A stretch of 64,000 bases of DNA from Melitaea cinxia (taxonomy: Eukaryota; Arthropoda; Insecta; Lepidoptera; Nymphalidae): positions 9,038,518 to 9,102,517 of the forward strand of contig NC_059417.1 in NCBI RefSeq assembly GCF_905220565.1. The letters are read 5' to 3'. The position numbers were made by a program, and so were the translations under genes. How positions within the stretch are numbered: the stretch's first letter is position 1; each line of letters opens with the position of its first letter. The notes beneath the pieces were generated by a model. The model searched no databases, was not told where the DNA came from, and saw only the letters and a program-made list of their open reading frames with translations. Positions 31,567-44,304 of this stretch are shown here, one piece after another.

Positions 31567-32124
31567 AAGTACATCTAATATTTTAATTATATTATATATA
31601 CAGTAGGATTGTTAATACATATTGGAAAACTCTTATGACTTTTTTTCTATTGTTTGATTCTTTGTTTTCTTCGTTTTCTTCGTTAGAGGATATGAAACTT
31701 ACATCTCCTCCGCTTCTAAAGAAGAACTGTCAGTAACCATATTTGGCTTGTCTCGACTTTAAAGGTTGTTCTGGATGGCTGTGGTAACTTACCAATAGAT
31801 AAAATAAATAAATAAGAGTTCACACTTAAAACCCCCAGTAGGATTAACTCCACAACACAATGACAAAAGCCTAGTGCACGATAAACATCTGTATGGTCTT
31901 ATTATACAGGCTGTCTAATATAGAAATTACTTAAAATAATTTTAAACATTAAAAAAAACATCTAAAAGTTATATCAAAGTCTTTTTTTTATTTTTTAAAA
32001 AATATATGATTGAATATACATTGGATAATATATATTGGATAACTACACATTTTTACTAAGCAGAAATTTAACAAAGATATAACTTAGTTCAAAATTACAC
32101 ACTACACACACAAATAAAATGTTA
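31567..32124. other. No gene seen
   Basis: AT-rich spacer; no exon, RNA gene or repeat family recognised. Confidence 0.5.
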
Positions 32125-32541
32125 CATTATCATCATTACATAGTATAAAACAAAGTCGCTTCCCGCTGTCTGTATGCTTAGATCTTTAAAACTATGCAAC
32201 GGATTTTGATGCGGTTTTCTTTAGTAAAATGATTCCAGAGGAAGGTTCATACATGCATAATATAGTAGAGGAAAATTGATAGTTTTTGAGGTTTCTAATG
32301 TGAAGTTGGGCGAAGAAGAAGGTTGCTAGTCTAATATATAAAATTCTCGTGTTGCAGTGTTTGTTGCCAAACTCCTCCGCAAGGGCTGGACCGATTTTTA
32401 TGAAATTTTGTGTGAATATCGGGTAGATCTGAGAATCAGCCAATATCTATTTTTCATACCCCTAAGTTAAAAGAGGGGGGGGGGATTAAGGGGGTTAATA
32501 ATATATGTAGTAAAACAACGTTTGCTGGGTCAGCTAGTTTT
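32125..32541 (+). mobile_element. Two adjacent family F elements
   Basis: 32125-32325 matches 26310-26515. 32330-32541 starts 'taatatataaaattctcgtg', has 'gggctggaccgatttttatg', and ends 'cgtttgctgggtcagctagt'. Confidence 0.6.
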
Positions 32542-33235
32542 TAATAATCTATAGTAATTTTCTAAGCTTTGAAAGTGTAAACAAGCTTGTTTTGTTTCTC
32601 TAACTACAGAGTCATTTAGTATAAACACTAATGGCAAAATAATGGTCTTTATATATTTAATACTACTCTTACTTGATATCTAAGTTACATTAGTAGAAGA
32701 ACTTGAGTCTGTTTTGTTTTTTAAATTGTTTGCATTATTAGGTCTTGAACTAGCTAAATCACGTGGGTTTACGCAAAGTGATTTATAGACCATCCATTAG
32801 TTCCATTAGGTCCCATTAAGTTCCATCAAAATCGTAAAATACTAAATATTTACGTGCAAACTACTTCTTGTATATTTTATATGTAATCTAACTATGGTGG
32901 ACATGTATATGTCGCCTGATGGGCAGCGTAGCCTATGTACGCGCGCGGAAGCATCGCTAGCGCGTTGCTGATCTTTTGAAAACCTTCAAATTAATCTTGA
33001 AATGATCTAGTTACAAATACACTCGCGGCCTCACGGCTTCACCCGCGTAATTAATGCCGTGGGATAATCGGAATTAAAAGTAGCCTATGTTTTGTTCTGG
33101 AAATCTGGATCGCCAGCTATAACTAATTATAAATAATTAATAATTATTTCAAAAGTTTTTGCGTGAAAGAGTAACAGACTTCTATCGTCAAAATCTTTTT
33201 CATTTTTTATTTATTTATTAAGAAGCTGACGTTGT

Positions 33236-33345
33236 ACATCATCATAACTACTTCAAGCCTATCGCAGTCCGAAATTCAAGTCTAGGATTGCGGAAAACTG
33301 GGATGTTTAGCTGTTCTAGCTGTGGACTGCGATAACGTTATGCGC
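33236..33345 (-). mobile_element. SINE B / LINE 3' fragment, degenerate
   Basis: 'catcatcataactacttcaa' plus 'gcctatcgcagtcc' is the B 3' end; 'attgcggaaaactgggatgt' and 'tgtggactgcgata' nearby resemble the LINE 3' end at 19470-19530 in plus orientation. Confidence 0.5.
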
Positions 33346-34029
33346 TAAGAATGAATTCCTAAAATAATACTATTTTCAATATATAAAGTGTTACAAAGTA
33401 TAATCAACATTAATCTCAATGACTTAATCTGCATTAAAAATGTACATATATAAGATTGTGTCAAAAATCTATCTTTGGTAACGGGGAATCAGAGATATAT
33501 ATTGAGACAGTAAGTTAATGGGGTGGATGGGAACTTGCTATGTTCACCCTTATATCTATAAATCACGATGTCGTTAAGGGTGTGTAAGTGACTCGCGTAG
33601 TGTTTGATTAGACTTGTCTTTGGCTTCCTTGTTCGTGTTTACATACGAAATATTAATTAAAATCTTGTTTCATTTCTATTGTTGAAAAAAATAAGGCAAA
33701 TGATTTAAAATAAAAAATAAAAAAAAATTATTTAACCTGGCGAACTTCGTACCGTTTGTTGTGGTGAATATATATTGTATTTTTTTTCTTTATAACTTAT
33801 TTTAATGCAAACGTTATCCAGACAGTAACGAACCCAAAAATGATCAAATTTAGCACTGACGTTCGGAAGTCGCTTTCGGTAGTCTGTTTATCTCAATTCG
33901 GCTAAGTAGCGATAGTATTCTGACGTTATTTCTAAGTAAAATCAACATCTTGTATGAAGAAAGAAGAACTTTACCCCTACTCATGGGCGTACTCACGGTG
34001 GGGCAATGTGGGGCAAATGTAATATCTAA

Positions 34030-34282
34030 TAGGTGTATAAAATCTCGGGTCACGGTGTTTGTGATCGCACTCTTCTGTAACGGTACGATCGATTTTTGGG
34101 AAATTTTTCATGCACGGTAGGTCGATGTTGGGGCAGTTGTGATCTAGCGGTATAAAATGTGGGTACTTTACTTTTTTATTTTCTCATACCTGGCTAAGGT
34201 AACGTAAAAAAAGTTAGGTAGATATATTTTTTCTACCTTTTCAAATGGTACAAATAACAACTTGCCGGGTCAGCTTGTATCT
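34030..34282 (+). mobile_element. Repeat family F copy
   Basis: 'gtataaaatctcgggtcacg' to 'aacttgccgggtcagcttgt'. Confidence 0.5.
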
Positions 34283-34550
34283 TAATAATTGTCCAAATTT
34301 TAAAACGCAGTTTTTGATAACTTGGAATACGTACCATGAGTGCTATCATATACCGGATATCCGGCAAATTGTGTTGGCGCCACACTTGCTACTCACTCAC
34401 CCTCTGACCTACTTTATAAATTCTTTTTTATTAAAAATTATTCCTCCGAAAAAACTTTTCAAGCACTTGTTATTAAAATCATGACAAAGGATCTTTGTGG
34501 TTACTGGTAACTCAAATGGTCCTTTGTAACCACCGATAAAAAGAAGTGTT

Positions 34551-34716
34551 ACTTTTTTTTATACAACTAGGTCGACAAAAAGTGTAGGACTCAACTGATG
34601 GTAAGCGATTACCGTAGCTTATAAAACACCTACAAATCCAGACGTAACGCAAGTTCTTTGCCGACCCTACGTACAATCCCCCTAGGACCTCTGGTCGCCT
34701 TACTCATCACAGAAAC
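34551..34716 (-). mobile_element. SINE family A copy
   Basis: T-run, 'actaggtcgacaaaaagtgt', 'gatggtaagcgattaccgta' and 'ctctggtcgccttactcatc'; 5'-truncated. Confidence 0.8.
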
Positions 34717-34739
34717 AAAGAAGGAGGATTTCAATTCGA

Positions 34740-34955
34740 CCGTATATCTTACTTATAAAATATTCGTGTCACAATGTGTTACAATACTCCTCCGAAACGG
34801 CTGGACCGATTTGTATGAAATTTTGTGTGCTTATCGGGTAAGTCTGAGAATCGGCCAACATCTACTTTTCATACACCTAAGTTACAAGGGAGGGGGATTA
34901 AGGGGGTTAATAACATATATGGCAAAACAAAGATTGCGGGGTTAGCTATTTTATG
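34740..34955 (+). mobile_element. Repeat family F copy
   Basis: 'aatattcgtgtcacaatgtg', 'ggctggaccgatttgtatga' and the end 'gattgcggggttagctattt'. Confidence 0.55.
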
Positions 34956-34970
34956 AACCGGTTTTGCTGA

Positions 34971-35106
34971 ATTTTTTTTTTTTATTTTTTTTTTTATCCC
35001 ACTAGGTCGGCAAACAAGCGTACGGCTCACCTGATGGTAAGCGATTACCGTAGCTTATAGACACCTGCAACACCAGAAGCATCGCAAGCGCGTTGCCGAC
35101 CCACCG
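34971..35106 (-). mobile_element. SINE family A 3' half
   Basis: T-run, 'cactaggtcggcaaacaagc' and 'cacctgcaacaccagaagca'; stops at 'cgttgccgaccca'. Followed by a family E fragment (about 35107-35310). Confidence 0.85.
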
Positions 35107-35565
35107 ACACCGACGTTTTTTGTTAGAAAGGGATTATCCCAAGATACCATGATAAGGAAACCAGGATCTGATGATGGCATCTTAGTGAAATCGAGGGGAA
35201 TCTTCGAAAATCTTAGCGGTGACTAGTGCGTTTGTTAATTTTTTTTCGTCCACTTACGTTGTATTACTTGTTGATGTAATTGAAGTCGGTTTTTTTCGTT
35301 TGCTAGCAAACACAATTATTTGCTAAGTCGTCGGCTAAATTATTTCACAGCAAGTCAATGTACTACAATAACTTTTATCACCATACTTTCTTCACTTAAT
35401 TTGACTGATAACACACTCAAACAACGTCGCTAACTGCTGTTATTGGCGGCATAAATATACATATATTTACAATTATAATTAGCGACGAGTGGGTACTTTC
35501 TGAACGTCAATATGACTATAATAAATTAAATAAATGCTATGTACACAGTCCTCGAGAGTGTGACA

Positions 35566-35904
35566 CGTTGCTGTGTGGTTACGGCAGTAAAGAATATAGC
35601 CATCCCCTTTCTTCGCTTGGGTGTCGTAAGAGGCGACTTACGGATAACACAGTTCCACTACCACCTTATAAAGCCGAATGATGGCGATAATTATCCAACT
35701 GCTGGCTTTCAAATACACAAACTGCTGGCCGAAGACGGGCAGCAGCGTCTTCGGCGCGACAAAGCCAGCCCTGCGCTCACCAAGCCGCCTGCCCAGGGTG
35801 GTGATTATGGGCAACACACACGAGTTCACGCCATTTTTGGCGCGAACTTGGGGAGGCCTATGTCCAGCAGTGGACTGCGATAGGGTGAAGTGATGATGAT
35901 GATG
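35566..35904 (+). mobile_element. SINE family B, full length
   Basis: From 'tgctgtgtggttacggcagt' to 'gggtgaagtgatgatgatga', with a small extra segment near 35722. Confidence 0.9.
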
Positions 35905-36224
35905 GAGTCACATTGACCACTAATGCACAAGCTAGGGTTTTTTGGTCACTGTGTCAGATATGTGATCAAATTAGCATTTATTTCGTAACATTAATTTTGA
36001 CCTTGATGAAAGTTCACTACGAGTATTTTTGTTTTGGCTGTCATTGTTTTTATTGTCCATCAGTTTATTTAATTTGTAATACGTTGATATGAAAGTGGTG
36101 CCAGTCTAAAAATACGGAGCTAATAATAAACCTAGTCTCGTCATAAGTTTATATAGTAATTAAATTATTGACGACAACACGACAACATTGACTTATTAGT
36201 GATACCTTTGTTTATATATATTTC

Positions 36225-36437
36225 CTGCCTCGCACGACCATTATATGGAACCAGCTGCCTCCTACGGCATTTCTGAACCGATACGACTTAGGGACCTTCA
36301 AACGAAGAGCATACTCCTATTTGAAAGGCCAGCAACGCGCCCGCTAATCCTCTGATGTGGCGGGTGTCCATGGATGTTGGTTTTGCTTACCACCAGGTGA
36401 GCCAACTGTCCGTTTGCCTCTTCTTCTATAAAAAAAA
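36225..36437 (+). pseudogene. LINE 3' coding end and tail
   Basis: A frame reads IWNQLPPTAFLNRYDLGTFK, then RRAYSYLKGQQRAR and a stop, a C-terminal segment repeated across lepidopteran LINEs. It is followed by the 'ccaccaggtgagccaactgt' tail and an A-run. No RT core. Confidence 0.65.
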
Positions 36438-36462
36438 ACTTTCTATTGTCTTTGTTTTTATG

Positions 36463-36660
36463 GTGTAAATCACAGCTAAATAACACTGTTCTTAAGAAGT
36501 GTTTTGTGCAGTGAGTAAGGCGGCCAGAGATTTTGGTCAAGGTAACCTCTTCGCCAACGCGCTTGCTATGCTTCTGGTGTTGCAAGCGTCCATTAGCTAG
36601 GGTATCCGTCTACCATCAGCTGGACCGTACCTTTTTTGTCATTTTTACAGTACAAAAAAT
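36463..36660 (+). mobile_element. SINE family A copy
   Basis: 'aatcacagctaaataacact', 'gcgcttgctatgcttctggt' and 'ccgtctaccatcagctggac'; diverged 3' end. Confidence 0.75.
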
Positions 36661-36999
36661 CGGTATAATAAAATAAATATAATTTTAAAAATAATAATAA
36701 AGTGGATGTTTTATAGCAGTAATTTTTAAAATTGAAGAAATCGACAGAAAAAATAAAACGATCCCAGAAATAATAATGGCTTCCATAACGACTGGGCCCC
36801 TCGTAAAATCCATTTTTATTCGCAATAAGACCTTATTGCAAGCGAAATAGGAGACAAAGAGGGAGTTTTTGTTTTTTAATTTATTTTATAACGGACTAGA
36901 CATTTACAGTTCTGGCGAAAAGATTATATCCCGTTCAGAATAAAGCAAGAATCTGCTAATAAAATTGATTACAGATATTCTTCTCCTACACGAATAAAG

Positions 37000-37135
37000 A
37001 GGCCTGTGCTCGGCAGTGGGATGTTAGATACAGGGTGAATGCGTAATCTACTCATCATCTCACCATCTTCCTGCCCTTATCCCATTTATGTAGGGTCGGC
37101 ACAACATGTTTTCCTCTTCCATTCTTAATCTACTA
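37000..37135 (+). repeat. SINE C tail plus another retroelement scrap
   Basis: 'gaggcctgtgctcggcagtg' is the C tail. 'cttatcccatttatgtaggg' + 'tcggcacaacatg' is a separate dispersed motif. Confidence 0.45.
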
Positions 37136-37439
37136 AAGCATAATAAATTATACCTAACAAAGATTATAGACTTTTTTTTGTTATTTATATATAACTGCGA
37201 CTTTTTCCGCTAGGAACTAAACATAAAATTTATTGTTCAGTTGTGGTGATGATAATTTGCCAGGTCTTCGTTTCTTCAATTATCTGTTATGATTAAATTT
37301 ACATTCTTAGACTGAGATGTTGACACCTAAGCGCAACATAATTATATTTTGTAACTAGTTGCACAGAAACTTGTTTGTAAGTTTTAACTTCAATAACATA
37401 ATTATGTTCAGTTATTTACAAGCTAAAATTTCCAGTTCT

Positions 37440-37712
37440 ATCTTCTATAATATAAAAATGAGTCGCTGAATGTGTTGCTAAGCGCAAAACTCGAGAACGG
37501 TTGGACCGATTTCGCTAATTCTTTTTTTAAAATATTCCTTGAAGTACGAGGATGGTTCTTACGGAGAGAAAAATTCTAAAAAAAAAAAAAAAATTAAATT
37601 TCCTGAAAAAGTCTAAAAACAACACTTTTCTATACTCCCATACAAAAGATTTGTGATAATATTTAAAAGTCACTGTTAGGCGATACGAAGTTCGCCGGGT
37701 CAGCTAGTATTA
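37440..37712 (+). mobile_element. Repeat family F, complete-looking copy
   Basis: 'ttctataatataaaaatgag', 'gagaacggttggaccgattt', an A-run, and the end 'gaagttcgccgggtcagcta' + GT. Ends suit a Helitron (CTAG|T), unproven. Confidence 0.55.
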
Positions 37713-37857
37713 TATAAGACCGAATTAAACGCATATCTTGATAGTTATTAAAATTTTTCCTATCGATGTAGACTGATAGCTTATAAAATTAATCTCATTT
37801 CTCTCTGTAATTCTCATTCGTCTCATTTTATTTTGAATGAATCCAGTAAACGTACAT

Positions 37858-38060
37858 TGCAGGACAAAGGCCTCTTTACTGTGTAGGGTATTTGTATAGG
37901 AAATCCACAGCGCACATCCGCAGCGGATTAGTGGGTAATTTATTGTGTAATGAGTATAGATCATTATAAAGTGTCTGTAGTGACAAGCGGGGCTGACAGC
38001 CTTACGTGCTCTCCGAGGCACGATGCAGAGAGAGAGGATAATCACAGAGAGATACACCTG
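37858..38060 (-). mobile_element. SINE family C, degenerate
   Basis: 'caggacaaaggcctctttac', 'aatgagtatagatcattata' and 'gtgctctccgaggcacgatg' follow the order of the family C body in minus orientation. Confidence 0.6.
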
Positions 38061-38479
38061 GATCAGACTCCAATATATACCTCGCGCTGGAATCAAACTA
38101 TACACCAAAAACGCATGTTAAACAAATATTTTTTATAAATTATTTTTTTAAATACCTACTTACCCGCGATATCTTATACAATACAGTTCAATGTGAATAT
38201 TACGCAAAAGAATAAAGAACAATCGACAACCGTTTGTCGACTTCCGATTTCTTCGACGAATTCCGATTTGCAAAATAATTCACGTTACCCAACGCCATTT
38301 ATTAAAAAAGTTATAGGCCATAAATCGTACCATACAAAATTGATTCACAACAGTCGACAAACAACGTTAACAAACTTTTACCAAAAGCATGTTTTATTGT
38401 TCATAGTTTTATGTCTTATGTTTTATATTTGTAATAAAGACTGCACAAGTTGGAAGTCAAGTTGAATGAAGTAACTTTG

Positions 38480-38720
38480 GAGCTCGAGTCTCCTTTCAGA
38501 GCATCTTCAGTTCAATGTATATACTTACAATTGCACTAAAGTATATGTCCAGTAATGTACCTACTGTAAATGTGTGGTTCTTCTCTGCAGAATCTACACT
38601 CCGAATCTGTGGTAGCTTCACTTTTTACAATAATAAAAATTTTAATTTGTATGATGACGATTCTAAGGTCTTTTTAAAAACCCTATTTGAATAAAGCTGT
38701 TTAATTTGATTTGATTTATT
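38480..38720 (+). mobile_element. Probable LINE 3' end with TTTGA tail
   Basis: Ends 'ctatttgaataaagctgttt' followed by TTGATTTGATTT. The upstream part is not assignable. Confidence 0.4.
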
Positions 38721-38861
38721 TATGTATCCACATAATGTATCTTACAAGCTGAATCTGCGGCTTCGTTTGCGATAATAAGAAGGCTTAGAAGTTTCATTCC
38801 AATTAATTTTGTTCCATTGTAGTTTCATCGAGATGCGCGGCCCAGCCAAAGACACGAAAAA

Positions 38862-39039
38862 GAGTGTGCTTTAGACCACATGACTGAAGTAAAACTTCTT
38901 TAGTTCCATCTAACTTAATCTCCCCCGCAACTTCCGTTCGCCTCGCCCGATCATACTTTTCGTAACGCTCTTGCACGCGGCACGCATTTACCAGCTTACG
39001 CCCCAAGTCAAGCGTGTGATGTAAAGAAGTTTTACTTCA
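38862..39039. mobile_element. Palindrome-ended MITE (copy 2, best)
   Basis: GAAGTAAAACTTCTTTA (38886-38902) is exactly inverted at 39022-39038. Homology with 2530-2694 extends left to 'gagtgtgctttagaccaca', so the true left edge may be near 38862. Non-coding. Confidence 0.7.
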
Positions 39040-39665
39040 AAAATTTTAGGTTCATATTAGCTTAATATCACCATGGTACTTGTTCCTGTCCACACATGTA
39101 TTTTTTTTTCGTACCACAACTTTGAGGATTACGTAGTTAGTATGATGCGCGATAGATGTCGCCACAGGCATAAAGTAAAAAAAATAATAATTTTGCTCTG
39201 CATTTAAATTCAAAAATGCAGTATCACATATTAACCAATCAGACGTCAACGTAAGTTAATCCGCGTTTTATATTATACAACATACTTGTAAATGTTTTTG
39301 CTAACTAAATATTTCGTGTCCTACATAAAGACTTCCAAGAGTTTCCAACGAAATTAATGACAGAACAAGTGTTACTGCAAAATATTTTTTAAAATACCCG
39401 CATTTCTTAAAAAATTATGCATACTTCAGTCGCCGCAGTGACAGAGAGACCCAGTTAACAAGTCGCCGAGTTAGACGGTTGTTGTTATTGTATAAATTAT
39501 AATAAATTTTCATTTTGATTTTCATTGTTGTCGACGTGACGCCGAGATGAAACGGATTCAAGTGAGTCTCTTTGTTGTTGTCGCGTAACGAACCGTAAAT
39601 ATTTATCTTGTAGAAATGAAGATTGTTGTTTTCTTGTGTGAATTTAAATCTGGGATTCTGAAAGT

Positions 39666-39812
39666 TTTTTTTTTTAATATTAGGTACTAAGTCGGCAAAC
39701 AAGCGTACGGCTCACCTGATGGTAAGCGATTACCGTAGCTTATAGACGTCTACAATACCAGAAGCATCGCAAGCGCGTTGCCGACCCTATTCCTAGTTCC
39801 CCCCAGGAGTCT
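39666..39812 (-). mobile_element. SINE family A 3' half
   Basis: T-run, 'taagtcggcaaacaagcgta' and 'gacgtctacaataccagaag', stopping at 'ccccccaggagtc'. Confidence 0.85.
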
Positions 39813-40254
39813 TTGTTTGTGTGAGTAGGATGTTTCATAAAGGAAAATATAATGAACAAACATTGTGACAGTAGATTTTTAAACTCGTTTGTACATCTTA
39901 ACACCAGCTGTGCCCCTAAGTTACACTCGCGTTAATTTTAGGGAAATATAAGCCTATAGCCTTCCTCGGTACCGGGCCACCCATCACAAAAATATTTTTT
40001 CAATTTCAAACTAGCAGTAGCGCGTTTGAACAAACAAACTTCTCAGCTTTTTAATATTAGTACCGATAGATTAATCAGAAGTGGAGTAACATTCTTGAAT
40101 AAAGTTCTTCCTCCTCAGAATTTGGTAAGGATGTTACTCCTAGTATAATGTAGGATATATACTAGGTATATAAAAAAAATTAGAAGCATTAGAAGTATTT
40201 TTAACCTACTTAAAAAAAGGAGGAGGTTACTCAATTCGACCGTATATATATATA

Positions 40255-42480
40255 TATATACTAGCTGTGCCCGCGGCTTCGCTCGCGTTGAAATCAATGT
40301 GTCACAAAGTTTTCCCGGTAAACCTCCAGTGAAACTATCATCAAAATCGGCTTAGCCGTTCCGTAAACCTTCCTCTTGAAGCCCTCTCTCCATTGGTGAA
40401 ACCGCAAAAAAATCCGTTCAGTAGATTTTGAGGGAATCGATCACATACACTTTTGGGGACTTTGTTTTATAATGCCTGTTACTACAACTGTTACCCGCGA
40501 CTACGTTCGCATAGTTATGAAGATATGTACTATTAAGATTTTTAACCCAAATTATTTTTTAAAATAACCTATCAGGCGAACTTATAGCTGCTGTATACGT
40601 TTCATACAAACTATCATCCCCAATTAAACCCCCTTAGCGGTGGAATATCACAAAATCCGTTCTTAGCGGAAGTCTACTAACTATAATCTACCCCCCCCCC
40701 CCCTGCCAAATTTCATCTTTGTCCATCCTGGGTGGATGGGACCATCCAGCGGTTTTTGAGTTCTCGTGATGAGTGAGTCAGCGACCTTTCTCTTTTATAT
40801 ATATAGATCACGATGCATTATTTGGACAACTCCTCACCATCTATAGAGTATACATTGTAAATTTCAAGTCTCTTACTTCAAAAATATAGGACTTTCATAC
40901 AAACTTCCAAACCCCGTTTTATCCCCTTAGGGGTCAAGTTTCATAAAATCAGTTCTTAGCGAATGTCTAAGCACTATAAGGAACCTACCTGCCAAATTTC
41001 AAGTTTATAGCTGTTACAGTTTCGGAGATTTTGTGATGAGTGAGTCAACCTACCAACCCCGTTTTAACCCCAAAAGGGTGTTCATTTTTAAAGATACATT
41101 ATTCGAACACCTTCTCGCTATCTATAGAGCATACCTTTTAAATTTCAAGTCTCTTACTTCAAAAACATAGGACTTTCATACAAACTTTCAACCTCACTTT
41201 TAACCCCTTAGGAGTCGAGTTTCATAAAATCAGTTCTTAGTAGATGTCTACGCCCTATAAGGAACCTACTTGCAAACTTTAAGTTTGTGGCTGTTATAGT
41301 TTCGGAGATTCCGTGATGAGTGAGTCAACCTACCATCACCCGTTTTAACCCCAAAAGGGAGTGGATTTCTAAAGATACATTATTTGGACACCTTCTTACC
41401 ATTTATAGAGCATGCATTTTAAATTTAAAGTCTCTTACTTCAAAAACATAGCACTTTCATACAAACTTTCAACCCCACTTTTAACCCCTTAGGGGTCGAG
41501 TTTCATAAAATTCGGTATTAACGGATGTCTACGCCCTATAAGGAACCTACCTGCCAAATTTCAAGTTTGTGGCTGTTTTAGTTGCGGAGATTTCATGATG
41601 AGTGAGTCAACCTACCATCCCCAGTTTTTAACCCCAAAAGGGAGTTGGTTTTTAAAGATACATTATTTAGACACCTTCTCACCATCTGTAGAGCATACAT
41701 TTTAAATTTCAAGTATCTTACTTCAAAAACATAGGACTTTCATACAAACTACCAACCCCCGTTTTACCCCCTTAGGGGTCGAGTTTCGTAAAATCCGTTC
41801 TTTACAGATGTCTACACCCTATAAAGAAACTATCTGTCGAATTTCAAGTTTGTATCTGTTACAGTTTCGAAGATTTCGTGATGAGCGAGTCAACCTACCA
41901 TCCCCCGTTTTAACCCCAAGACGGGGTTGATTTATAAAGGCACATAATTTAGACACCTTCTCACCATCTATAGAGCATACATTTTAAATTTCAAGTCTCT
42001 TACTTCAAAAACATAGGACTTTCATACAAACCTCCAACCCCCGTTTTATCCCCTTAGGGGTCGAATTTCGTAACATCCATTCTTAGCGGATGTCTACGTC
42101 CTATAAGGAACCTACCTGCCAAATTTTAAGTTTGTAGGTGTTATAGTTTCGGAGATTTCGTGATGAGTAAGTCAACCTACCATCCCCCGTTTTAACCCCA
42201 AAGGGGGTTGATTTCTAACGATACATTATTTGAACGCCTCATCACCATCTATAGAGCATACATTTTAAATTTCAAGTCTCTTACGTCAAAAACATGGGAC
42301 TCTCATACAAACTTCCAACCCCCATTTTACCCCCTTAGGGGTTGAGTTTTGTAAAATCCGTTCTTAGCGGATGTCTACTTCCTATAAGGAGCCTACCTGC
42401 CAAATTTCAAGTTTGTAGGTATTATAGTTTCGGAGATTTCGTGATGAATGACCTTTCGCGTTTATATATATTATTATAGA
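40255..42480. repeat. Tandem array of about 282-bp units inside a dispersed repeat
   Basis: The junction motif TGAGTCAACC or its variant falls at 41041, 41321, 41603, 41886 and 42168, giving periods 280-283. At least five good units span 40805-42452, with a more diverged one before (40560-40800). Each unit has 'cccgttttaaccccaa', 'cccttaggggtcgagttt' and 'catctatagagcatacattt'. Left of it is 'actagctgtgcccgcggctt', the start of a common dispersed repeat. No coding frame is kept. Confidence 0.85.
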
Positions 42481-42484
42481 TATA

Positions 42485-43265
42485 GATAATATATATATAC
42501 GGTCGAATTGAGTAACCTCCTATGTTTTTTTTAGTAGGGTATATACTATATATTATGTATGTTCGGGGATAACTCCGTCGTTTATGAACCGATTTTGATA
42601 ATTCTTGTTTCGTTGGAAAGGAGATATCCCTAGTTTGGTACCATGATAAGGAAACCAGGATCTGATGATGGGATCCCAGAGAAATCGAGGGAAACTCTTG
42701 ATAAGCCGCATAACTTTTTACTGGGTGTACCGATTTTGATGATTTTTAATTTAATCGAAAACCGAGGTTTATCATGTGGTCACATTTAAATTTCATCGAG
42801 ATCTGATTACAACTTTTGGAGTAATCTTTGATAATGCGTATTTACTAGAATATTTTTTCGTCTACCTACGTTGTATTACTTGTCAATATAATTGAAGGCG
42901 GTTTTTCTTCGTTTGCCTGCAAACACAATTATTCATTGTATTATTATATTATTTTCATTTTTTTTATTGTGTGTAAGGTAGGCCATCAGAAACCGTGTGT
43001 TCATGTGAAAAATAATTGTGTTTGCTTGCAAACGAAAATAAAACCGACTTCAATTACATCGAAAAGTAATACAACGTAAGTAGATGAAAAAAATTAACAA
43101 ATGCATTAGTCGTCACTACGATTTTCGAGGGTTTCCCTCGATTTCTCTGTGATTCCATCATCAGATCTTGGTTTCCTTACAACACTTGAAATATCTCCTT
43201 TCCATCAAAAAAAGAATTATCAAAATCGGTTCATAAACGACGAAGTAATCCCCGACCATACATAA
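42485..43265. mobile_element. Two family E copies head to head
   Basis: 42500-42945 runs in plus orientation ('gaccgattttgataattctt' region to 'aattgaaggcggtttttctt'). 43010-43260 runs in minus orientation ('aataattgtgtttgcttgca' to 'cataaacgacgaagtaatcc'). About 65 bp separate them. Confidence 0.65.
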
Positions 43266-44300
43266 CATATGACTTGGTTTGAATCAGGTCATAATTAGGA
43301 TCTAGGAGTATTTAATTTTAAATTTAAATTAAATGTAAAATACATAATAATAAAAAAAACGGCAGGAAATTTCCTGCTATGCCATATATATATACTATGC
43401 CCTATCTCAGTTAAAAACCTTATTTGAAAAGATGGAGATTTTTCTGATTGATGGAGTTTTGGTAATCTATTACTTTAGTTTTATAGTAGTGGTCTTATTA
43501 TTAATGCTGTAACAGTCATATATCTATAGTTCAACATCCCAATTCTGAGTATCGACCTCTTTCTTCTTTTAAGGAAAACCACACCTAAAACTATCTCACA
43601 TCTCACATAAATCCTTAGATTTAATTTAAGGATTATATATCCTTTAAAGATAAGTAATTATTTTCGAGGAATTGCAAAAATGCGATGGTTTTTCAACAAA
43701 AAAAGCTCTTATTGTTATCGTAATAAGAAAGATAATTAGATTGTTAAGCATTTTTTGGTCTAAACTTTAAAATATAATTCAAGTGAATCATTTTAAGTTT
43801 TCATTTCTTGACAACATTTATAATTATTTTGATACTAGCTGTACCCTGCGTGCGTTACTATGCATTTTTTTTTGGTCGTACCAACTCAGAAACCTTCGCT
43901 GGCTCATGCACAACACTTTGCTGAAGATCATGACATGATAAAATGTAAAGTTTACGATTCTAATAAAAGACATACAGACAAACATTCATTTTTATATATA
44001 TAGATTGATAAATTATTATGTATTAAAGTTGTTTCTAAGGCAGAATGATAAAGAACTTTGAATAGTAATACATATTTATATTAAATAGTATGAAATGACT
44101 ATTAAAAATAAGTAACGGCTTATAGTGTGTAATCATTGGAAGCCAGATATGCGTTCAAAATAAAGTAGAAATTGTTCAAACAGGAAAACGGAAATGTTTT
44201 ATAAGCGATAGCAAATCGCTTGTTACAAAAAGTTTACATTTTATTACATCGATCGATTACAACATTGATTACTAATTATACAAATATAAATAATTTTGAT
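43266..44300. other. Mostly unrecognised spacer
   Basis: 'ggcaggaaatttcctgctat' plus 'gccctatctcagtta' at 43360-43415 is a SINE A 5' scrap. 43835-44010 is a short family F-like piece ('gatactagctgtaccctgcg'). No exon seen. Confidence 0.5.
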
Positions 44301-44304
44301 TTTG

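Noticed and set aside
35539..35883. 114-codon ORF
   Set aside because: Lies in a family B SINE; similar frames recur in every B copy.
38193..38465. 90-codon ORF with a hydrophobic end
   Set aside because: Composition follows the local AT-rich DNA; no signal peptide at the start, no homology recognised, no splice sites that extend it.
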